Assembly (NCBI GenBank): GCA_028872645.1
Contig: JAPKDK010000053.1
Span: 1-13,409 of the forward strand
DNA: 13,409 bases
Direction of reading: 5' to 3'
From: Verrucomicrobiota bacterium
GTDB lineage: Bacteria; Verrucomicrobiota; Verrucomicrobiia; Limisphaerales; UBA1100
Shown here: positions 1-7,701 of the stretch, one piece after another
Layout of the letters: each line of letters begins with the position of its first letter
How positions within the stretch are numbered: position 1 is the stretch's first letter
The notes under the pieces: model-generated
Databases searched by the model: none
What the model was told of the DNA's origin: nothing
What the model saw: the letters and a program-made list of their open reading frames with translations, nothing else
Made by a program: the position numbers and the translations under genes

Positions 1-1062
1 GAACAATTTTGCATGACCGTGCTCGCGCTCAACGCCGCGCGCGCCGCCAATGGAGTTAGCGAGCTCCACGGCGCGGTGAGTCGCGAAATGTGGCAGGAAA
101 AATTTAACGTGCCCGTCAACGACGTACCTATTGGCCATATCACTAACGGCATTCACACGCTCGGCTGGATGAGCCGCAGCGCGCGCGATTTCTGGCAACC
201 GCGTCTCGGCAATGGCCCGAAGTTTTACGAACATATTAATGACGCCGAATTTTGGGCGAAGGTGGAGGATGAGGATTTCATTTCCGACGAGGAACTTTGG
301 GCGTTGCGCTACCGTTTGCGGCGCGAGTTGATCGATTTCGCCCGCGGACGCCTCATTGATGATCCTCCCTCACGAGAAGGCGACTTTATCAGTTACGATC
401 ACCTGCTCAATGCTGACACACTTACCATCGGCTTCGCCCGCCGCTTTGCCACATACAAGCGCGCCCCGCTTATTTTCGACCACTTTGAGGAAGTCGTGAA
501 ACTCGCAAAAGACGCCGAGCGGCCTGTTCAGTTCATCTTTGCCGGGAAAGCCCATCCCGCCGATGAGAACGGCAAGCGGTTCATTCAAAAAATCGCTCAC
601 CTCGCCAAGCACAGCAAGTTGCAGGGGCACTTGGTGTTCATTGAAAATTACGATATCCAAGTTGGCCGAATGCTGGTTGGCGGTTGCGATGTGTGGCTGA
701 ACAATCCCCGCCGCCCGCTCGAAGCCAGCGGCACGAGCGGCATGAAAACCGCCGCGCACGGTGGTCTCAATTGCAGCATAATGGATGGTTGGTGGCGCGA
801 GATTTACGATGGCGAAAACGGGTTCTCCATCGGCGACGATTCGCATCCGGATAACCTCGAGGAACAGGATCGCGTTGACAGCGACAATTTGTTTCGCGTG
901 TTGTCGGAGGAAGTGATCCCCACTTTTTACAATCGCGACGCCACGGGCTTGCCGCGCCAGTGGATTCAAAAAATGCGCCACGCGATGGCGACGGTAACGC
1001 CGAAATATAACACTTGGCGAATGGTGCAGGATTATTCGCGCAAATACTATTTAGGAGACTGA
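1..1062 (+). CDS. glgP: Alpha-glucan (glycogen/starch) phosphorylase, C-terminal part; 5' end outside window
   Basis: Phosphorolysis of alpha-1,4-glucans to glucose-1-phosphate in the cytoplasm (GT35, PLP-dependent). The frame is open from base 1, so the start lies upstream. The 353 visible residues are roughly the C-terminal half of the usual 700-850. Visible family motifs are VSELHGAVSREMW and VPIGHITNGIHTLGW near the start, RRFATYKRA (glucan/phosphate region), FIFAGKAHPAD, then DVWLNNPRRPLEASGTSGMK. The Lys of that last motif (AAA at 745-747) is the expected Schiff-base lysine for PLP. The NNPRRPLEASGTSGMK wording and the short form fit the bacterial 'alpha-glucan family phosphorylase' branch rather than the E. 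coli GlgP/MalP branch. The C-terminus (RMVQDYSRKYY) looks natural. The stop lies one base before rlmN, so the two may be co-transcribed, although no functional link is known. Family call is firm; chain-length preference cannot be read. Confidence 0.95.
   Translation, partial: EQFCMTVLALNAARAANGVSELHGAVSREMWQEKFNVPVNDVPIGHITNGIHTLGWMSRSARDFWQPRLGNGPKFYEHINDAEFWAKVEDEDFISDEELWALRYRLRRELIDFARGRLIDDPPSREGDFISYDHLLNADTLTIGFARRFATYKRAPLIFDHFEEVVKLAKDAERPVQFIFAGKAHPADENGKRFIQKIAHLAKHSKLQGHLVFIENYDIQVGRMLVGGCDVWLNNPRRPLEASGTSGMKTAAHGGLNCSIMDGWWREIYDGENGFSIGDDSHPDNLEEQDRVDSDNLFRVLSEEVIPTFYNRDATGLPRQWIQKMRHAMATVTPKYNTWRMVQDYSRKYYLGD
1054..1057 (+). promoter_or_regulatory. Ribosome binding site of rlmN (GGAG)
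   Basis: GGAG sits 6 bases before the GTG at 1064, inside the last codons of the phosphorylase gene. It supports this GTG as the rlmN start and suggests that translation of the two genes is coupled. Confidence 0.7.
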
Positions 1063-1063
1063 C

Positions 1064-2146
1064 GTGCGCCAGCCCATTTCATCGCAAACCCCCGAAACCC
1101 TTGGCGCATGGCTGGGCGAACGCGGCGAGAAACCGTATCGCGCCGCGCAAATTCTCAAGTGGGTACACCAACATTTTGCCGCTGATTGGTCGTCGATGTC
1201 CAATCTTTCGGAGCCACTCCAAAGCGGCCTCAGCGAGGCATTTGACTTTTCCACCATTGAGCTGGCTCGCAAACAGGGCGACGTGGATGCCACCCAAAAG
1301 TTCCTCTGGAAACTGCGCGACCATCAACTGGTTGAAAGCGTGCTCATCCCCGCCAGCCCCGCGCTCTACGGCGAGCCCAGCGATCGCCATACACTTTGTG
1401 TTTCCACCCAAGTCGGCTGCGCGTACGGCTGCACCTTTTGCGCCAGCGGACTCGATGGCTTCAAGCGCAACCTCGAGCCCGCCGAAATCATCGACCAAGT
1501 GCTCGCAGTGGAACGTGCGCAGGGCAGGGCAGGGGAGCGTGCCATCAACAACCTCGTCATTATGGGAATGGGCGAGCCACTGGCCAATTACGATAACCTG
1601 ATGGCCGCCCTGGAAATTCTCAATGCTGATTGGGGCGCGAACATCGGCGCGCGTAAAATCACCATTTCCACCAGCGGACTCGTGCCGCAAATCAAAAAAC
1701 TCGCTGCCCAGCCGCGCCAATACCGCCTCGCCATCAGCCTCCACGGTGCCACTGACGCCGTGCGTAATCGCATAATGCCAATCAACCGCAAGTATCCCTT
1801 GCCCGCCCTCGCTGCCGCTGCCGAGGAATATCAACAAGCCAAAAGCGGCAAGCTCACGCTGGAATACATTCTCATCGCCGGCGTGAATGATGCCCTCGAC
1901 CAAGTTGCCCCGCTCGCCGAACTCGCCCACCGCCTCCGCGCAAAAGTAAATCTCATCCCCTACAACCACGTCGACGGCCTTGAATGGAACCGCCCCGACG
2001 ACGCTATCCAAGACGTCTTTCACGAGGCGTTAATATCCCACGGAACCCTCACCACCCTCCGCCGCGAAAAAGGCCACGACATCGACGCCGCCTGCGGCCA
2101 ACTCCGCCTACGAACAGAAAAGGAATTGGCTGGAACGAATGGCTAA
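1064..2146 (+). CDS. rlmN: Dual-specificity 23S rRNA (A2503-C2)/tRNA (A37-C2) methyltransferase RlmN
   Basis: Radical-SAM enzyme that methylates C2 of A2503 in 23S rRNA and of A37 in some tRNAs, acting in the cytoplasm. The 360-residue length is normal. The CxxxCxxC cluster motif is C119-AYG-C123-TF-C126. The two methyl-transfer cysteines are present: C112 in TLCVSTQ (equivalent to E. coli C118) and C344 in DIDAACGQLR (equivalent to C355). Also seen are the SAM-binding MGMGEPLANYDN at about 167-178, ISTSGLVPQI, LAISLHGATDAVRNRIMPI, and IPYNHVDGLEWNRP near 298-311. The start is GTG, chosen because of the GGAG 6 bases upstream and the normal N-terminal length. The gene begins one base after the phosphorylase stop. 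The coding strand is strikingly C-rich compared with the next gene. Cfr-type resistance activity is unlikely given the RlmN-like sequence; only the housekeeping role can be supported. Confidence 0.96.
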   Translation: MRQPISSQTPETLGAWLGERGEKPYRAAQILKWVHQHFAADWSSMSNLSEPLQSGLSEAFDFSTIELARKQGDVDATQKFLWKLRDHQLVESVLIPASPALYGEPSDRHTLCVSTQVGCAYGCTFCASGLDGFKRNLEPAEIIDQVLAVERAQGRAGERAINNLVIMGMGEPLANYDNLMAALEILNADWGANIGARKITISTSGLVPQIKKLAAQPRQYRLAISLHGATDAVRNRIMPINRKYPLPALAAAAEEYQQAKSGKLTLEYILIAGVNDALDQVAPLAELAHRLRAKVNLIPYNHVDGLEWNRPDDAIQDVFHEALISHGTLTTLRREKGHDIDAACGQLRLRTEKELAGTNG

Positions 2147-2161
2147 GCTACAACTTTCCAG

Positions 2162-2773
2162 GTGATTGCGTTGCTGGATTATGGCGCGGGTAATGTCCGT
2201 AGTGTGCAGAAGGCGTTGACGGCGGCCGGCGGGGAGGTGGCTTTGGTGGCATCGCCGGAGGAATTGGCGCACGCGGATGCGGTGGTGCTCCCGGGCGTGG
2301 GGGCGTTTGATGATTGCGTGAACGCGATGCAACGGCAGGAGTTGTTTGGCGCGGTAAAAGATTTCATTGGTACGGGCAAGCCGTTTCTTGGGATTTGTGT
2401 GGGCTATCAGGCCTTGTTTGAAAAGAGCGAGGAGTTCAATTCGTGCGCGGCGGGCTTGGGCGTTTTTGGCGGCAGTGTGGTGCGGTTCGCGGAAAATGGA
2501 ATCAAGGTGCCGCAGATTGGATGGAACGAAGTGGAGTTTGAAAAACCGGAGTGCCCCATTTTGAAAGGCATCGAATCGGGGAGCCATTTTTATTTCGTGC
2601 ACAGTTATTTCCCGAAGCCCACGGACGAATCCATCGTGGCCACGTGCACGACTTATGGCGAAACATTCGCCTCGTCGGTGTGGCGCGACAACCTGTTTGC
2701 CACGCAATTTCATCCGGAAAAAAGCCAAAAAGTGGGCTTGAAATTGCTGCAAAATTTTGTTGGGCTTGCCTGA
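2162..2773 (+). CDS. hisH: Imidazole glycerol phosphate synthase, glutamine amidotransferase subunit HisH
   Basis: Class-I glutaminase subunit that passes ammonia to HisF, making imidazole-glycerol phosphate and AICAR in histidine synthesis. It has 203 residues, the normal size. The N-terminus IALLDYGAGNVRSVQKAL is typical. The catalytic triad is visible: C79 in GKPFLGICVGYQ, and H184 and E186 in TQFHPEKS. PQIGWNE at 117-123 and FVHSYF at 145-150 are HisH hallmarks. The GTG start is placed by the conserved beginning; there is no convincing Shine-Dalgarno in the 15 bases after the rlmN stop. A weak promoter-like pair (TTGGCT at 2126, TACAAC at 2149, spacing 17) would give an almost leaderless transcript, but I do not rely on it. 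HisF is not in the window, and hisG is 5.9 kb away. The coding strand is strongly G-rich, opposite in bias to rlmN. Confidence 0.95.
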   Translation: MIALLDYGAGNVRSVQKALTAAGGEVALVASPEELAHADAVVLPGVGAFDDCVNAMQRQELFGAVKDFIGTGKPFLGICVGYQALFEKSEEFNSCAAGLGVFGGSVVRFAENGIKVPQIGWNEVEFEKPECPILKGIESGSHFYFVHSYFPKPTDESIVATCTTYGETFASSVWRDNLFATQFHPEKSQKVGLKLLQNFVGLA

Positions 2774-2812
2774 AGCACATGCGATTGCTACGGTTCGCGC
2801 AACCAAAACATT

Positions 2813-3427
2813 ATGACTTACGAACTCCCTGACCTCCCGTACGCGCACGACGCGTTGGAACCCCACATCGATGCGAAGACGATGGAAATCCATCACGGCA
2901 AGCATCACGCCACTTACATCGCTAAGCTCAACGCGGCGCTGGAAGGTCATGATGATCTCGCCGCCAAAAGTATCGACGATCTCGTGAGCGATCTCAATGC
3001 CGTGCCCGAAGGCATCCGCAGTGCCGTGCGCAACCACGGCGGCGGTCACGCCAACCATTCGCTTTTCTGGACCATTATGAGCCCCGGCGGCGGCGGCGTA
3101 CCCACCGGCGCGCTCGCGGAAGCCATCAAGACGGAACTCGGCGGAATGGATGCGTTCAAGGAAAAATTCGAAGTCGCCGGCGCCACGCGTTTTGGTAGCG
3201 GTTGGGCTTGGCTGTGCGTGAAGGCCGACGGCGGTTTATGCGTTAGCAGCACGGCGAATCAAGACACGCCACTGATGGAGGGCCGCACACCCCTCCTCGG
3301 CTGTGATGTGTGGGAGCACGCGTATTACTTAAAATACCAAAACCGCCGACCCGATTATTTGAAAGCGTTTTGGAGCGTGGTGAACTGGGATGCCGTGAGC
3401 GAAAAATACACTACGGCTAAGGGTTAA
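2813..3427 (+). CDS. sodA: Superoxide dismutase, Mn/Fe family, Mn-type residues
   Basis: Dismutates superoxide to hydrogen peroxide and oxygen. There is no signal peptide, so it is cytoplasmic. The 204 residues fit the family. The N-terminus closely follows the Mn-SOD pattern (YELPDLPYAHDALEPHID). Metal ligands are H27 (EIHHGKHH), H82 (NHSLFW), D165 and H169 (GCDVWEHAYYL). The residues that usually separate Mn from Fe forms are Mn-like: Gly at 78 in GGGHANHSLFW, and Gln150 in TANQDTPL. Metal use can still be cambialistic, so the symbol is a judgement from these residues. The ATG has no clear Shine-Dalgarno. The gene lies 39 bases after hisH and ends just before a strong terminator, so it closes this plus-strand block. 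Confidence 0.95.
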   Translation: MTYELPDLPYAHDALEPHIDAKTMEIHHGKHHATYIAKLNAALEGHDDLAAKSIDDLVSDLNAVPEGIRSAVRNHGGGHANHSLFWTIMSPGGGGVPTGALAEAIKTELGGMDAFKEKFEVAGATRFGSGWAWLCVKADGGLCVSSTANQDTPLMEGRTPLLGCDVWEHAYYLKYQNRRPDYLKAFWSVVNWDAVSEKYTTAKG

Positions 3428-3450
3428 GGTTTTCTAACAACGATCACACG

Positions 3451-3483
3451 ATGGGCAGGATTTATTTCCTGCTCATTTTTTTT
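3451..3483 (+). terminator. Intrinsic terminator after the superoxide dismutase gene
   Basis: ATGGGCAGGA and TCCTGCTCAT form a 10-pair stem with one G-U pair around a 6-base loop (TTTATT). The stem overlaps the start of a run of eight T (3476-3483). It begins 24 bases after the stop codon. On the other strand the stem is not followed by a T run, so it should stop plus-strand transcripts only, protecting the convergent amidohydrolase operon that ends at 3486. Confidence 0.88.
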
Positions 3484-3485
3484 GC

Positions 3486-4793
3486 TTACTTATTTAGCTT
3501 TGGGCGGTTCTTGTATTTTTCGTAAAGACGAGTGTGACGGCTTTGGAGACTGATTTTTTTGCCGGCGATCCACATATGTTTTACGTTGGCGCGAATGTCG
3601 AAGATGTCGCCGTCCACCGCGATGAAGGTGGCTTCCTTGTTTTGGGTGAGCGAGCCAAGGCGGTCGGCCACGTCGAGCATTTGAGCGGGGTGCAGGGTGA
3701 GGCTGCGCAGGGCAGCTTCGCGCGGGAGACCATGGGCAATGGACTTTGCGGCGGCGTAGACGATGTTGCGCACGCGGGATGCGCCCCACGAACCCATCGC
3801 TTCGCTGTGGGCGACTTTCACACCGGCTTTGTGGAGAATGCCGGCGGCCCGGAAGTGGATATCGTGCGGGTCGGTGTCACGTTGGGGCAGGGTGAATACG
3901 TTGTCGAAAATCACGGGCACCTTTTCCTTGGCGAGCAAATCAGCGACTTGCCACGCATCGCGGGAGGCGGCGAGCACGATTTTAAATTTGTGCCGCTTGG
4001 CCCACGCGACGGCGGTCTTGATTTGGCGGACTTCATTGGCGTGTACCATAATCGGTTGTTTGCCAGAGAGCGCGGGGAGCATTCCTTCCCACGCGGGGAC
4101 TTTCTTGAAATTTGGATCACCGGCTTTGCGCGCGCGGGCGTATGCCTCGGCCTCGTTGAAAAATTCATCAATGGTCTTCAGCTTTTTATCGCGTGCTTTG
4201 GTTTGCTCCTTGGGCGATTTGTATTTGTCGGGGTCGCGGAGGGTTTCCTTGGGGCGCGTGTTGAGTGTCATCACCGGCCACCAAAGGTGCAGCGCGGCGT
4301 GGGTTTTCACGGTCATGTCTTCCACACCCCAGCCGGCAAGTTTGATGAGGCCGGAAGTGCCGGTGATGGTGCCGCCCATCGGCGCGACGAGCGCGTGGGT
4401 AAATCCATTGGCGCGTGCGACGGGAATGAGTTCGGAATCAGGGTTGACGGAAACCCACGCTTCCACATCGGGGGTAAACTCGCCCACCTCGGTGGTGTCC
4501 TGCGTGGCGCGCACGGCGTTAATCTCCGTGAGCCCCAGCGAGGTGGTGGCAGCGATGAGGCCGGGGTACAGTTGCAGTTTTCCGAGATCAACCACTTTTG
4601 TTTGGCGCGTGGGCCGGATGTTTTGGCCGATGGCTTGGATGATGCCATCGGTGACAAGCATTTGGGCGTTTTTAATCGTGCCCTTGTCCGCCGTGTGAAT
4701 GGCGGCGGCTTTATACAGAACCGTTTGCGGTTGTTCTTGCGCCTGTACTGGGAGCGTGGAGGCGACTAATAGAATTAGAATCAGTTTGTTCAC
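3486..4793 (-). CDS. Secreted amidohydrolase-superfamily protein, apparently catalytically degenerate
   Basis: The protein has 435 residues from the GTG at 4793, with a Sec signal peptide at about 1-18 (hydrophobic ILILLVASTLPV, then VQA before QE), so it should be exported. The fold is recognisable: a small beta-sandwich segment at 25-75 (the AIHTADKGTIKNAQMLVTDG type), LYPGLI at 75-80, and the C-terminal LTLHPAQMLDVADRLGSLTQNKEATFIAVDG at 365-395, typical of imidazolonepropionase-like amidohydrolases. The HxH metal motif expected after PGLI is missing: the aligned positions are T83 and S85. A histidine is kept in IMVHANE (H251), but the later His and Asp ligands have no clear match (ILAASRDAW, VAHSEAMG). 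It is therefore probably a non-enzymatic or altered relative. It overlaps the upstream gene as GTGA with a GGAAGG site 7 bases before it, so co-translation with the large amidohydrolase is likely. It could be a partner subunit; its substrate is unknown. Confidence 0.82.
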   Translation of the reverse strand: MNKLILILLVASTLPVQAQEQPQTVLYKAAAIHTADKGTIKNAQMLVTDGIIQAIGQNIRPTRQTKVVDLGKLQLYPGLIAATTSLGLTEINAVRATQDTTEVGEFTPDVEAWVSVNPDSELIPVARANGFTHALVAPMGGTITGTSGLIKLAGWGVEDMTVKTHAALHLWWPVMTLNTRPKETLRDPDKYKSPKEQTKARDKKLKTIDEFFNEAEAYARARKAGDPNFKKVPAWEGMLPALSGKQPIMVHANEVRQIKTAVAWAKRHKFKIVLAASRDAWQVADLLAKEKVPVIFDNVFTLPQRDTDPHDIHFRAAGILHKAGVKVAHSEAMGSWGASRVRNIVYAAAKSIAHGLPREAALRSLTLHPAQMLDVADRLGSLTQNKEATFIAVDGDIFDIRANVKHMWIAGKKISLQSRHTRLYEKYKNRPKLNK

Positions 4794-7639
4794 GGTTTGA
4801 CCTTCCGGCATTCGTAGCAGTTGTTGAGTGCGTGCGCCTTTTCGAGGGCGCGAAGAAAAAAGGCTGAACGCGCGGCAACGCTGGCGTTTTCCTTGCTGTC
4901 TTTTTTTTGGGCCTTGGCGAGGAGGGCGGTGCGTTCGGCGACGAGCGCCTTGGCGCGGGCGTGGGCTTTGGAGCGGTCGTAGTATTGGTAGCCTTCGATC
5001 CACGTTTGCTCGCAGAGGGTTTGGGTGGAGAGCGGATGGCCGCTCCATAGGACAAAATCGGCGTCCTTGCCAACTTCGAGTGAGCCGACCCATTGATCGA
5101 TGTGGAGTTGTTTAGCAGGGTTGAGGGTCACAAACTTCAGTGCGTCTTCTTCGCTGGTGCCGCCGTATTTCACCGCCTTGGCGGCTTCGAGGTTCATTCG
5201 GCGGGCAAGGTCGCTAGAATCGGAATTGAAACTCACCACCGCGCCGCGCGCATGCATCAGCGAACCGGCGTACGGGATGGCGTCATACACCTCAAATTTG
5301 TACGCCCACCAATCGCTGAACGCCGAGGCGCCCGCACCGTGCGCGGCGATCTCATCGGCGATTTTGTAGCCCTCCAAAACGTGCTGCAACGTTCCGATTT
5401 TTACGCCAAAGCGTTCCATCGTACGCATAAAAATGAGCATCTCGTCCTGCCGATACGAATGGCAGTGGATGAGGCGCTTGCCGTTGATGATTTCGCCAAT
5501 GGCTTCGAGTTCAAGATTGCGACGCATGGGCGCGACATCCTCGCGCAGTTGGTCGGCCAGATATTGGCGCGCGGCGGTGAAGCGATTGTTGAAAAATGTT
5601 TTCACGCCCATTCGTGTTTGTGGGAAGCGCGTGGTTTTTTCATCGCCCCAGTTGGATTGTTTCACATTTTCGCCAAGGGCAAATTTGATGCCGGGCGGTG
5701 CGTTGGTGAACTTTAAGGCATCCGGCGGCGCGCCATGCCGCAGTTTAATGACTTGGTTTTGGCCGCCAATGGGATTGGCCGAGCCGTGCAATAGATTGGC
5801 GGTGGTAAGCCCGCCGGCGAGTTGGCGATAAATGTTTCCCGTTTCGGAATTCACCACATCGCCGATGCGCACCATTGCGGTGGAGGGCAGAGTGCCTTCG
5901 TTGACGCCGCCGAGGATCATGCTGTGGCTATGGCAATCAATGAGACCGGGCGTGACGTGCATCCCCTTCGCGCCAATCACGATGCCGTCGAAAGATTTCG
6001 GCGGGTTCAAATTGCGTCCCACCTCGACGATGCGACCATTGGCGATGCGAATGGAGCCGTTGGTGATCACGCCTTCTGGGCCGCACGTCCAAATCGTCGC
6101 GTTTTGGATAATCACATTCTTGGGTGAAAGCAGCGGCCCGCGAAAGGCATCAGGCGATTTGGCAAGGCGCGGAGTGGGTTTGGGTTCCTCCTTTTTCTTT
6201 TCATCCTGCCCATCTTTTTTATCATTGTCAGGTTTCTCAGGCTTGGGGTTGTCGTGGGCGAAATGGCGACCTTCGATCCAAACGGAGTCGATTTCGTTTT
6301 CGGGGTTAAACCAACTGTCGCCGTTCACGATAGTGAGGTTGGCGAGCTTGCCTTTTTCGAGGGTGCCGATTAGTTGGGTCGCGCCCATCAACCGCGCGGG
6401 CTCGGTGGTGAGTGCGGCGAGTGCTTCGTCTTCCTTGAGGCCGCGCTCGATGGCGCGCGCGATGTTTTTGCGAAACGCCTTGCGATCGCTCAGGCCGTGG
6501 GTGGTGAGGGCGATGGCGTGATCACGCCGGAGCAGGGCGGGGATCTCCGGCGCCCAATCCCAGCCGCGCAATTGATCGAGCGACACCTGATTCCAATCAA
6601 CCTCCTCGGGCAGTTCGGGGATCGCTGGGAACACTACCGGCACGATGAAGGGTGCTTTAATTTGTTTCATCAAATTGGGCCGTCGCCATTCCTGGCCGGT
6701 GGCGACGAAGATGGGGTTGAAGCCCAGCTCTGTGGCCAGCACTTGCGCGCGATGCTCCATTAACACGCTGCCGGATTCGATGATGATTTGTTGTTTGCCA
6801 GCCTTGGCCAGCACAGGGCGCAGGGCTTCGAGCGAGGGATTGTATTCCGGCCGCGCATCGGCGGGGTGCGCTTTGTGCCACGCTTGCATTGTGTAATAAT
6901 GTTGCGCATCAAAAACCGTTTGGCGGATGACCGCGATCACGCCCATCAGCGAGTTGGGGTAACCTTCGGCGCGTTTGGTAGTACTGGAAAAGGCGAGGTG
7001 CTGCACGGTATCCGGGCGCAGGATGAGTTGGTTGGGATTGCCCTCGCCGAGGAGTGCCAGCGTGCCGGTGCCGCGATAAATGCCCTCGGTGGGAATCACA
7101 TTGGCGGCCGTAAAGCCCAGCGCGCGCAGGGCAGTCAGTTCTTTGGGGTCGGGCGAAAACTCCGCAGCCACACGATGCTCTGGGCGAACGCCGGCGATTT
7201 CGTAGCCGGGCCCCTTGCGGCCCATGTCGGCTTTAGTGGTGGGTACGCCCGTGAAACTCACTCCCGCGCGGGCATCAATGGGTACAGTCCAACGATTTGA
7301 AACCGGCTTTGCCTTGTCCTTACCCAGCGAAAGATAGGGGTCAATGAAACCGGCGTAGATCGTTTTGCCTTTCAGATCCCAAACCCGCGCGTCGGCGGGG
7401 ATGCCCACTTGTCCCTTGTGCAGCACGGCTTGGATGCGGCCGTTGCGAATAAGGATCGTGGCACCTTCCAATACCGTGCCAGGCTTCACCACCACGCGCG
7501 CGCCCGAAAGCGCGTGCACCCCAAGCGGCCGCGGTCGTTGCCCCGGCGGCAGGATTTCAGCGGCTTGAAGGGAAACGAGCGAAACCAGTAGGCCAACTAA
7601 AAAAGTCAATACCGCCCGGCCCAAGAGAGTGGATTTCAT
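4790..7639 (-). CDS. Secreted tandem amidohydrolase: degenerate module fused to an intact metal-dependent module
   Basis: The protein has 949 residues from the ATG at 7639. Residues 1-26 form a signal peptide (hydrophobic LTFLVGLLVSLVSL, then QA before AE). Module 1, about 38-460, has the amidohydrolase layout (GKTIYAGFIDP, C-terminal GTLEKGKLANLTIVNG), but the HxH positions are Y102 and S104. A highly charged, Lys/Glu/Pro-rich linker spans about 465-492. Module 2, about 505-890, is intact: PGLIDCHSH supplies H570 and H572, HCHSYR supplies H725/H727, LQHVLEGYK supplies H753, SFNSDSSD supplies D807, and LNPAKQLHIDQWVGSLEVGKDADFVLW is the closing signature. This ligand set fits imidazolonepropionase/prolidase-like hydrolases acting outside the cytoplasm. 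Substrate is not predictable; a peptide, cyclic amide or similar is possible. The length is about twice a single-module enzyme. The in-frame TTG 42 bases upstream is a poorer start because the ATG gives a standard signal peptide. It is first gene of a two-gene operon. Confidence 0.88.
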   Translation of the reverse strand: MKSTLLGRAVLTFLVGLLVSLVSLQAAEILPPGQRPRPLGVHALSGARVVVKPGTVLEGATILIRNGRIQAVLHKGQVGIPADARVWDLKGKTIYAGFIDPYLSLGKDKAKPVSNRWTVPIDARAGVSFTGVPTTKADMGRKGPGYEIAGVRPEHRVAAEFSPDPKELTALRALGFTAANVIPTEGIYRGTGTLALLGEGNPNQLILRPDTVQHLAFSSTTKRAEGYPNSLMGVIAVIRQTVFDAQHYYTMQAWHKAHPADARPEYNPSLEALRPVLAKAGKQQIIIESGSVLMEHRAQVLATELGFNPIFVATGQEWRRPNLMKQIKAPFIVPVVFPAIPELPEEVDWNQVSLDQLRGWDWAPEIPALLRRDHAIALTTHGLSDRKAFRKNIARAIERGLKEDEALAALTTEPARLMGATQLIGTLEKGKLANLTIVNGDSWFNPENEIDSVWIEGRHFAHDNPKPEKPDNDKKDGQDEKKKEEPKPTPRLAKSPDAFRGPLLSPKNVIIQNATIWTCGPEGVITNGSIRIANGRIVEVGRNLNPPKSFDGIVIGAKGMHVTPGLIDCHSHSMILGGVNEGTLPSTAMVRIGDVVNSETGNIYRQLAGGLTTANLLHGSANPIGGQNQVIKLRHGAPPDALKFTNAPPGIKFALGENVKQSNWGDEKTTRFPQTRMGVKTFFNNRFTAARQYLADQLREDVAPMRRNLELEAIGEIINGKRLIHCHSYRQDEMLIFMRTMERFGVKIGTLQHVLEGYKIADEIAAHGAGASAFSDWWAYKFEVYDAIPYAGSLMHARGAVVSFNSDSSDLARRMNLEAAKAVKYGGTSEEDALKFVTLNPAKQLHIDQWVGSLEVGKDADFVLWSGHPLSTQTLCEQTWIEGYQYYDRSKAHARAKALVAERTALLAKAQKKDSKENASVAARSAFFLRALEKAHALNNCYECRKVKP
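4801..4806 (-). promoter_or_regulatory. Ribosome binding site deciding the GTG start at 4793
   Basis: On the minus strand GGAAGG lies 7 bases before GTG 4793, inside the end of the upstream gene. The in-frame ATG at 4811 has no such site, and starting at the GTG also gives a cleaner signal peptide. Confidence 0.7.
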
Positions 7640-7701
7640 TCGCGCAGCGTAGGAGGGGAATGGGAAATGTCCAAGCTTCAAATCCCAAGTTTTGTTTTAA
7701 T

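Noticed and set aside
1079..2023. Minus-strand 314-codon frame opposite rlmN
   Set aside because: Antisense shadow of rlmN, whose catalytic cysteines are all intact; long antisense frames are expected in GC-rich, strongly biased codon usage.
2126..2154. Promoter-like TTGGCT-N17-TACAAC before hisH
   Set aside because: Only four of six matches in each box; such matches are common by chance.
2108..3058. Minus-strand 316-codon frame opposite hisH and the superoxide dismutase
   Set aside because: It spans two real genes and has no recognisable domain.
3534..4769. Plus-strand 411-codon frame opposite the small amidohydrolase
   Set aside because: Antisense shadow; the minus-strand protein has a signal peptide, a family signature and a good ribosome binding site.
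4794..5093. N-terminal extension of the small amidohydrolase upstream of GTG 4793
   Set aside because: It overlaps the fusion gene by 300 bases, encodes low-complexity Arg/Pro sequence and would bury the signal peptide.
7640..7681. TTG start of the fusion amidohydrolase 42 bases upstream of ATG 7639
   Set aside because: It adds a polar, aromatic stretch ahead of a normal signal peptide and has no ribosome binding site.
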